From Actinomycetota bacterium (GTDB lineage Bacteria; Actinomycetota; Actinomycetes; S36-B12; UBA5976), in NCBI GenBank assembly GCA_009702945.1, contig WLGZ01000056.1:1-6496 (forward strand): a stretch of 6,496 nt of DNA, written 5' to 3'. Shown in pieces: positions 1 to 4,330 of the stretch; position 1 is the first letter of the stretch, and every line of letters begins with the position of its first letter. A model generated the notes under the pieces. That model ran no database searches and was not told where the DNA came from. It saw only the letters and a list, made by a program, of their open reading frames with translations. The position numbers were made by a program, and so were the translations under genes.

Positions 1-8
1 AAAAGTTC

Positions 9-44
9 TGTACATTTTTAATTTAGTTTTGTACAATTTATTTA
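9..44 (+). promoter_or_regulatory. Putative promoter and TGTACA operator of the toxin-antitoxin operon
   Basis: Seen: two copies of the palindromic hexamer TGTACA at 9-14 and 30-35, 21 bases apart (about two helical turns). The first occupies a -35 position (4 of 6 matches to TTGACA). The second overlaps a -10-like TACAAT at 32-37 (5 of 6 to TATAAT), with a 17-base spacer. The -10 ends six bases before the ATG at 44, so transcription would start at or beside that ATG, giving a leaderless mRNA; no Shine-Dalgarno is visible. Known: the YefM-YoeB operator in E. coli is built on TGTACA-core palindromes. Inference: the antitoxin, alone or with toxin, binds both hexamers and blocks polymerase. The spacing differs from the 12 bases reported for E. 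coli. Confidence 0.55.
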
Positions 45-292
45 TGAGCACAATGTCAGTTACAGAAGCCCGCGAGAACTTCAGCGAGGCCATTGCAACA
101 TCTGCTGTAGAAGCGGTGTTTATTCAAAAGCATGGCGAGAATGCTGCTGTGCTGATCAGTCCTGAGCGTTACGAAGAACTTATGGATGCGCTGGAAGAGA
201 TTGAAGACATGGCAGCATATGACTCTGCCATGGCAGATCCAAGTCCAAACATTCCGTGGGAAGAAGTTAAACGCCAACTCGGTCTTGCATGA
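44..292 (+). CDS. YefM/Phd-family antitoxin
   Basis: An 82-residue antitoxin of a type II toxin-antitoxin pair. The N-terminal half carries the Phd/YefM DNA-binding fold: SVTEARENFSEAI (residues 5-17), then a strand-turn block reading FIQKHGENAAVLISPERYEEL (26-46 region), both typical of the family. The C-terminal half (47-82) is acidic and probably disordered until it wraps the toxin; it holds the EEIED run and ends in WEEVKRQLGLA. Role: neutralises the downstream toxin in the cytoplasm and represses its own promoter, consistent with the TGTACA hexamers ahead of it. The ATG at 44 is preferred because it lies at the predicted transcription start. A TTG at 29 lies inside the promoter, and the ATG at 53 would shorten the conserved N-terminus. 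Its TGA overlaps the toxin ATG (289-292), so translation is probably coupled. The family call is firm; the exact start is less so. Confidence 0.88.
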   Translation: MSTMSVTEARENFSEAIATSAVEAVFIQKHGENAAVLISPERYEELMDALEEIEDMAAYDSAMADPSPNIPWEEVKRQLGLA

Positions 293-549
293 TTTATAAA
301 GTTGTTTTTAAGGGCACCACTCTCAAGCAACTTAATAGGTTGCCTAAAGCTGACAAAGCAAGGATAAATGCCGCAATTGAACTGCTAAAAACCAATCCAG
401 TTCCTCCAGCAGCTAAAAAACTACGAGACCGCCCTGGTTATCGAATTCGGGTAGGCAACTATCGAATCATTTACCACTTTGAAAAGTCCGAGATTCAAAT
501 ACTGATACTAAAGATTTCGCATAGAAAAAATGTTTATCAAATCAACTAG
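289..549 (+). CDS. RelE-family toxin (probable ribosome-dependent mRNA interferase)
   Basis: An 86-residue basic protein, full length for RelE/ParE-superfamily toxins. The N-terminal strand and helices (YKVVFKGTTLKQLNRLPK, residues 3-20) are followed by the signature region: KKLRDRPGYRIRVGNYRIIY (43-62), then the strand ILILKISHRKNVY (71-83). The order R-x-R-x-G-x-Y-R-I-I-Y and the final H-R-x-x-V-Y are RelE-like rather than YoeB-like. The basic residues expected for mRNA binding and cleavage are present (Lys43, Lys44, Arg52, Arg54, Arg59, Arg79), though exact catalytic equivalence needs an alignment. Inferred role: cleaves mRNA in the ribosomal A site when the antitoxin is degraded. No Shine-Dalgarno is visible; the ATGA overlap suggests translational coupling to the antitoxin. 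The stop TAG (547-549) shares CTAG with the argH stop on the other strand. Four rows counted by hand (301-540) give 39% GC, below the neighbouring arg genes, compatible with acquisition by transfer. Confidence 0.88.
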   Translation: MIYKVVFKGTTLKQLNRLPKADKARINAAIELLKTNPVPPAAKKLRDRPGYRIRVGNYRIIYHFEKSEIQILILKISHRKNVYQIN

Positions 550-1979
550 ATAGCGTGTGGGAGTTTTGCTGACCACTTCTTGAGGTCAGCGATGTTCTTT
601 TCCGCGTTAACCAATTGCTTGCGAACTGATGCTGGCGCAGTTCCATTGATTGTGGAACGCGAATCCAACGAGCCCTGGACCGTTAGTACTTCACGCACTG
701 CAGGTGTCAGGCTTGGATGAATCGCTGCAAACTGTGCATCGGATAGACCGTCAAGATCAGTCCCCTGCTTTTCAGCTTCGCGAACGCAAGCTCCAGCGAT
801 CTCGTGCGCTTCTCTAAATGGAACTCCCTGACGAACAACCCATTCCGCAATGTCAGTCGCTAGTGCAAAGCCATCGGGAGCGCTTGCCAACATCTTTTCG
901 GTATCGAACTTAAGTGTTGCCACACAGCCAGTCATGGCAGGAAGCAATAAGTGCAATGTTTCGATGGCGTCAATTACGCTTTCTTTGTCTTCTTGTAAGT
1001 CGCGGTTGTATGCAAACGGCAGACCTTTAAGGACGGTCAAGATTGCAGTCACATGTCCGATTAAGCGACCAGACTTTCCGCGAGCTAATTCAGCAACGTC
1101 TGGATTCTTTTTCTGCGGCATGATCGATGAGCCCGTTGACCAAGCATCATCCAAAGTTGCCCAGGCAAACTCGCGAGATGTCCAAAGACAGATTTCTTCG
1201 CCAAGGCGCGATAGGTGAACGCCGATCAGGCTTGTGACGAACAAGAACTCAGCAGCATAATCGCGATCACTCACGCCATCGATTGAATTTTCGACAACAC
1301 CTTCAAAGCCAAGATCCTTAGCTAGCGCTACTGGATCTAGATCCAAGCTAGTTCCCGCCAATGCGCCACTGCCCATAGGTGACTTCGCAGTTCGCTTATC
1401 CCAATCGGCAAACCGATCAAGGTCGCGAGCAAACGCATGAATGTGTTTTGCCAATTCATGTCCAAATGAAACCGGTTGTGCGTGCTGCAAGTGAGTGAAA
1501 CCTGGTGCTGGGTGATCAACGTGCGCCTGGGCTTGCACTAACAGCGCTGATTGCAGGTCACAGACCGCCACAGCCAACATGCGAGCGTTATTACGCAGAT
1601 ACATGCGCAAGTCAGTCGAGACTTGATCATTACGGCTACGGCCCGCACGGAGCTTGCCGCCAACTTCTGGACCAATGGTTTCGATTAAGCCGCGCTCAAG
1701 TGCGCTATGAACATCTTCATCTGCTGGGGTTGGAATGAATTGTCCAGATGCCGCATTTTCCAACAAAGTATCAAGGCCAGTAAGCATGGTTTTTAGTTCA
1801 TCTTTGGTAAGCAAACCTGCGCCATGAAGTACTCGGGCGTGAGCCTTACTTTGCGCAATGTCATAAGGAGCGAGTACCCAATCGAAGTGAACTGATGCGC
1901 TGAGGTTCGCCATGGCATCGCTAGGGCCAGATGCAAAACGTGCGCCCCAAAGTCTGGCGTCGCTGGTGTTACTGCTCAC
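546..1979 (-). CDS. argH: Argininosuccinate lyase (ArgH)
   Basis: A 477-residue cytoplasmic enzyme of the fumarase/aspartase superfamily, full length for the family (about 460-480). It catalyses the last step of arginine synthesis, splitting argininosuccinate into arginine and fumarate, normally as a homotetramer. Seen motifs: RAGRSRNDQVSTDLR (111-125), GFTHLQHAQP (160-169) with the catalytic-region Thr162-His163, SPMGSGALAGT (200-210), and the flexible superfamily signature GSSIMPQKKNPD (283-294) with the catalytic-serine region at 284-285. All are intact. The start is GTG at 1979, supported by AGGAG seven bases upstream and by the early WGARFASGPS typical of ArgH; no ATG fits as well. It is the last gene of the pheT-argC-argB-argR-argH row, 39 bases after argR. 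Its partner argG (argininosuccinate synthase), often directly upstream in Actinobacteria, is not here. Its stop TAG overlaps the toxin stop from the opposite strand. Confidence 0.97.
   Translation of the reverse strand: MSSNTSDARLWGARFASGPSDAMANLSASVHFDWVLAPYDIAQSKAHARVLHGAGLLTKDELKTMLTGLDTLLENAASGQFIPTPADEDVHSALERGLIETIGPEVGGKLRAGRSRNDQVSTDLRMYLRNNARMLAVAVCDLQSALLVQAQAHVDHPAPGFTHLQHAQPVSFGHELAKHIHAFARDLDRFADWDKRTAKSPMGSGALAGTSLDLDPVALAKDLGFEGVVENSIDGVSDRDYAAEFLFVTSLIGVHLSRLGEEICLWTSREFAWATLDDAWSTGSSIMPQKKNPDVAELARGKSGRLIGHVTAILTVLKGLPFAYNRDLQEDKESVIDAIETLHLLLPAMTGCVATLKFDTEKMLASAPDGFALATDIAEWVVRQGVPFREAHEIAGACVREAEKQGTDLDGLSDAQFAAIHPSLTPAVREVLTVQGSLDSRSTINGTAPASVRKQLVNAEKNIADLKKWSAKLPHAI
568..601 (+). 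terminator. Possible terminator for the toxin operon inside the argH 3' end
   Basis: A perfect 7-base-pair inverted repeat, GCTGACC (568-574) and GGTCAGC (584-590) with a 9-base loop, begins 19 bases after the toxin stop. On the + strand it is followed by GATGTTCTTTT, a delayed and imperfect T-run. On the - strand it is followed by AAAAC, so it would not end argH transcription intrinsically. It lies within the last codons of argH (around WSAK), so the repeat is also constrained by coding. Weak candidate: the U-tract starts about four bases late and the loop is long. Confidence 0.3.
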
Positions 1980-1986
1980 GATTGCT

Positions 1987-1991
1987 CTCCT
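1987..1991 (-). promoter_or_regulatory. Shine-Dalgarno site of argH
   Basis: AGGAG on the - strand within AGAGGAGAG, seven bases ahead of the GTG start at 1979. It is the only strong ribosome-binding site in the arg cluster and fixes the argH start. The other arg genes rely on ATGA overlaps, a weak site, or an apparently leaderless start. The rest of the 39-base argR-argH gap (1980-2018) shows no convincing promoter or terminator. Confidence 0.75.
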
Positions 1992-2018
1992 CTAATTCAC
2001 TTCTATTGTCTCGGTTGC

Positions 2019-2489
2019 TTACGCTCTTGCTAGGTCTTGAAGTTCTTGACACACCGTTGCTCCCCCAGCAGGATCGCGAGTCACCAACATCACGGTGTCA
2101 TCGCCGGCAACAGTTCCAATGATCGAATCCAAACCACTGCGATCAATCGTTGAAGCTAAGTAACTTGCCGCACCTGGCGAAGTTCTCACCACCACGATGT
2201 TGCCCGAGTAATCAACGCTGGCTGCAAGCTCGGACATTGCGCGGGAAAGACGGGAAGCATCTTTGGTTATTGGAGTGCCAGTGCCATCATCGGGAATTGC
2301 ATAACTTAGCCCACTTGCGCCTTTGGCAATCTTTACTGCGCCAAGGATCTCAAGATCGCGACTTAATGTGGCTTGCGTAACCGTCACGCCTTTGCGAGCA
2401 AGCAAGAAAACGATCTCACCTTGTGACGAAACGTCATTAGTTGTGATGATGTCTTGGATCAACGCTAGGCGCGATGCACGATTTGTCAT
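2019..2489 (-). CDS. argR: Arginine repressor (ArgR/AhrC)
   Basis: A 156-residue transcription factor, the normal length for ArgR. The N-terminal winged helix-turn-helix includes SSQGEIVFLLARKG (21-34) and the recognition-helix signature VTQATLSRDL (37-46). The C-terminal domain, which forms hexamers and binds L-arginine, shows the PGAA turn (105-108) and GTVAGDDT (125-132), whose Asp130-Asp131 pair corresponds to the arginine-contacting aspartates of the family. In Actinobacteria ArgR with arginine represses the arg genes at ARG boxes, and the probable boxes here are ahead of argC. Its ATG overlaps the argB TGA (ATGA, 2486-2489). A weak AGG seven bases upstream (2497-2499) may add to coupled translation. 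Lying inside the operon it controls implies autoregulation. Nothing is truncated or unusual in its motifs. Confidence 0.97.
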   Translation of the reverse strand: MTNRASRLALIQDIITTNDVSSQGEIVFLLARKGVTVTQATLSRDLEILGAVKIAKGASGLSYAIPDDGTGTPITKDASRLSRAMSELAASVDYSGNIVVVRTSPGAASYLASTIDRSGLDSIIGTVAGDDTVMLVTRDPAGGATVCQELQDLARA

Positions 2490-3247
2490 TTGGTGACCTG
2501 CGTTCCTTGGTCACTTAAGTTTCCAACAACGCGAACCGTAGGGATTCCGCCTTCGATGGCGCGCAGGCAGGCTTCCATCTTTGGCACCATGCCGGATTCA
2601 AGTTTTGGCAATAGCGCGGCTAATTCTGATGCGGTCATTTTCGCAATCAACGAATCACGATCTGGCCAGTTGGCATAAACCCCTGGCACATCTGTCAGCA
2701 TGATCATTTCTTTGGCATCAAGTGCGATTGCTACTGCCGAAGTTGCAGTGTCTGCATTCACGTTGAACAACTGGCCATCTAATGCGCGAGCTGCGGTTGA
2801 AATAACTGGAACTTCACCATCAGCAACTCGTGCGCTGATTGCGCTTGCATCAACGGCAACAACTTCGCCTACCAATCCAATGTCCTCTTGAACGCCGTCT
2901 ACTAAAACTGTGCGATGTTCTGCGGTAAGCAGTCCGTCAACGTCGCCTGGCATTGAGACTGCGGAAACTTTGCTGGCGTTCATTGACTCAACAAGTTCTT
3001 TATTGACTTCGTTAACCAAGACATCGCGAACAACTTGCACGGATTCCGCAGTTGTTACTCGGTAACCACCTTTGAATTCCGAAGTTATGCCAGCGGCCTT
3101 CAAGCCAGCTGAAATTTGTGGTCCACCGCCATGTACTACAACTGGTTGCGCGCCAGATTTTGCAAGCTGTTTAACGCCAGCGATAAATGCGGTCATGGCA
3201 TCGCCATCAACCATCGCATTGCCACCAAATTTGATGACAACCGTCAT
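2486..3247 (-). CDS. argB: Acetylglutamate kinase (ArgB), short form
   Basis: A 253-residue amino-acid kinase that phosphorylates N-acetyl-L-glutamate with ATP, the second step of arginine synthesis. Seen motifs: IKFGGNAM (5-12) with Lys6, VVVHGGGPQI (36-45), GGYRVT (60-65) with Arg63, FNVNADTATSAVA (161-173) with Asn162 and Asp166, LTDVPGVY (184-191), and SGMVPKMEACLRAIEGG (218-234) with Lys223. These cover the phosphate- and substrate-binding residues of the family. The ATG at 3247 is chosen because MTVVIKFGG aligns with the family start and forms an ATGA overlap with the argC stop; an ATG at 3295 would add 16 unrelated residues inside argC. It is shorter than the roughly 290-300 residues usual in Actinobacteria. 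It lacks the N-terminal helix extension, and the segment after GGIPTVRVV is cut short to GNLSDQGTQVTK, without the usual DGR-x-PH/LLLEL stretch. No Shine-Dalgarno is visible. Confidence 0.96.
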   Translation of the reverse strand: MTVVIKFGGNAMVDGDAMTAFIAGVKQLAKSGAQPVVVHGGGPQISAGLKAAGITSEFKGGYRVTTAESVQVVRDVLVNEVNKELVESMNASKVSAVSMPGDVDGLLTAEHRTVLVDGVQEDIGLVGEVVAVDASAISARVADGEVPVISTAARALDGQLFNVNADTATSAVAIALDAKEMIMLTDVPGVYANWPDRDSLIAKMTASELAALLPKLESGMVPKMEACLRAIEGGIPTVRVVGNLSDQGTQVTK

Positions 3248-4275
3248 GGCGCAACACCGATCGCGGTAAGTCCTGCCGTTTCTGGATAGCCGCAAATTAG
3301 ATTCGCATTTTGGACTGCTTGTCCCGCAGCGCCCTTAATCAAATTATCGATAGCAACGATTACTGTTGCACGATTAGTGCGGTCGTCTTTGACGACTTGA
3401 ATGTGAACGGCATTTGAACCCAGTGTTGATGCAGTAACTGGCAACTGGCCTTCTGGCAATACCGTTACGAACGCTTCACCTTCGAAGTACTTGGTCATGA
3501 CCTCGCGCAATTGTGCGCCACCGAGTTCCGTCTTTGCACTTATGGTCGCAAGGATTCCCCTTGGCATTGGTGCCAACATTGGAGTGAAGTTGATTTGAAC
3601 TTCAGTGCCCGCTAGCTTGCTTAAAGTTTGTTCAATCTCAGGTGTGTGCTGATGTGTGCCACCAACTTTGTAAGCCGACATCGAGCCTGCAACTTCGCTA
3701 TTAAGCAAGTTCACTTTCGCGCCACGGCCAGCACCAGATGTTCCAGAAGCGGCGACCACGATTATGTCCTTGACATCAACAGCATTAGCTGCAAGTAGCG
3801 GCGCTAATCCAAGTTCAATTGAAGTGGCGTAACAACCAGGGTTTGCGACGCGAGTACTGCCAGAAATCTTTTCGCGCGTGCCATGGATTTCTGGAATGCC
3901 ATAAGTCCAAGATCCGGCGTACGCTCCCCCGTAATAGGTGTGCCAATCTTTGTCATCTTCAAGTCGAAAGTCAGCGCCAAGATCAACGATGCGAACTTCA
4001 GCTGGAAGTTGTGCGATTAATTCAGCAGATTGTCCGTGCGGCAAAGCTAGGAAAACTAAGTCATGACCAGCAAGTGCTTGCGGAGTTGAGTCCGCAAATG
4101 CTTTGCTCGCTAGTTCGGGTAATGAGGAAAACTGTGGGTGCACCTGCGCCAAAGTCGAGCCAGCATTCGAGCCAGCTGCGATTACACCCAACTCAAAATG
4201 TGGGTGGGCATGAATAATGCGGATTAACTCGGCGCCGGCGTATCCCGAGGCCCCAACAATGGCTACTTTCGTCAT
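3244..4275 (-). CDS. argC: N-acetyl-gamma-glutamyl-phosphate reductase (ArgC)
   Basis: A 343-residue, full-length NADPH-dependent enzyme that reduces N-acetylglutamyl phosphate to the semialdehyde, the third step of arginine synthesis. Seen: the N-terminal dinucleotide-binding loop GASGYAG (8-14); LALPHGQSAEL (76-86); DLGADFRL (98-105); VANPGCYAT (143-151) with catalytic Cys148; ASGTSGAGRG (176-185); and GGTHQHTPEI (205-214) with His210 at the position of the catalytic-site histidine. The ATG at 4275 is preferred because MTKVAIVGASGYAG is the normal N-terminus. Upstream in-frame ATGs (4311, 4293, 4281) would add AT-rich promoter sequence and no homology. No Shine-Dalgarno precedes 4275, but a promoter is placed so that the mRNA would begin at this ATG. 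It heads the arg cluster 55 bases after pheT and overlaps argB by ATGA. Confidence 0.97.
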   Translation of the reverse strand: MTKVAIVGASGYAGAELIRIIHAHPHFELGVIAAGSNAGSTLAQVHPQFSSLPELASKAFADSTPQALAGHDLVFLALPHGQSAELIAQLPAEVRIVDLGADFRLEDDKDWHTYYGGAYAGSWTYGIPEIHGTREKISGSTRVANPGCYATSIELGLAPLLAANAVDVKDIIVVAASGTSGAGRGAKVNLLNSEVAGSMSAYKVGGTHQHTPEIEQTLSKLAGTEVQINFTPMLAPMPRGILATISAKTELGGAQLREVMTKYFEGEAFVTVLPEGQLPVTASTLGSNAVHIQVVKDDRTNRATVIVAIDNLIKGAAGQAVQNANLICGYPETAGLTAIGVAP

Positions 4276-4311
4276 GTGCATAACTATACGCATAATTGCA
4301 TAAATACACAA
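4275..4311 (-). promoter_or_regulatory. Putative leaderless promoter of the argCBRH operon
   Basis: On the - strand: a -35-like TTGTGT (4311-4306), a 17-base spacer, and a -10-like TATAGT (4288-4283, 5 of 6 to TATAAT). The -10 ends seven bases before the argC ATG, so predicted transcription start falls on or beside the A of that ATG. Together with the missing Shine-Dalgarno this points to a leaderless mRNA, which is common in Actinobacteria. The -35 match is only moderate (TTG conserved). Confidence 0.5.
4277..4310. promoter_or_regulatory. Two putative ArgR boxes ahead of argC
   Basis: Measured against the widely shared ARG-box core TGNATWWWWATNCA, two 14-base sites each match 7 of 8 fixed bases: TGCATAACTATACG (4277-4290, with one additional miss in the W positions) and TGCATAAATACACA (4297-4310). 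Their centres are 20 bases apart, close to the spacing of paired ARG boxes bound by one ArgR hexamer. The first covers the -10 of the argC promoter and the second covers its -35, so bound ArgR would block initiation. A further half-site-like TGTATAAGG lies at 4321-4329, running up to the pheT stop. The presence of argR in the same cluster supports the reading. Confidence 0.55.
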
Positions 4312-4325
4312 TAATCATTGTGTAT
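4304..4325. repeat. 9-base perfect inverted repeat between pheT and argC
   Basis: ATACACAAT (4304-4312) and ATTGTGTAT (4317-4325) are perfect reverse complements around AATC. The repeat begins six bases beyond the pheT stop and overlaps the second ArgR-like box and the argC -35. It is AT-rich and followed on the - strand only by TTATGCAATTATG, so it makes a poor intrinsic terminator. It may be part of the operator array, a weak pheT 3' hairpin, or both. Confidence 0.6.
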
Positions 4326-4330
4326 AAGGA

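Noticed and set aside
29..43. TTG start for the antitoxin, adding five residues
   Set aside because: It lies within the TGTACA/-10 region and has no Shine-Dalgarno; the ATG at 44 matches the predicted transcription start and the family N-terminus.
850..1218. Open frame of 122 codons on the + strand inside argH
   Set aside because: It is antisense to a well-conserved part of argH, has low-complexity Ser/Ala-rich translation, and no recognisable domain or ribosome-binding site.
1980..2018. Possible ArgR half-site (TGAAT within the argR-argH gap) and separate argH promoter
   Set aside because: Only a single half-site matches and there is no convincing -10/-35 pair; the Shine-Dalgarno and coding context explain the gap.
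3248..3295. Longer ArgB beginning at an ATG at 3295
   Set aside because: The extra 16 residues are arginine- and cysteine-rich, overlap argC coding sequence and do not resemble the regulatory N-terminal helix of ArgB; the ATGA-coupled ATG at 3247 fits the family.
3819..4217. Open frame of 132 codons on the + strand inside argC
   Set aside because: It is antisense to conserved ArgC motifs, including the catalytic cysteine region; its translation resembles no family and is explained by the sense-strand gene.
4276..4311. Longer ArgC starting at 4311, 4293 or 4281
   Set aside because: These codons fall inside the promoter and operator, and the added residues have no family resemblance ahead of MTKVAIVGASGYAG.
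4304..4325. Strong intrinsic terminator for pheT
   Set aside because: The stem is AT-rich with two G-C pairs per arm and no T-run follows on the - strand, so it is listed only as an inverted repeat of uncertain role.
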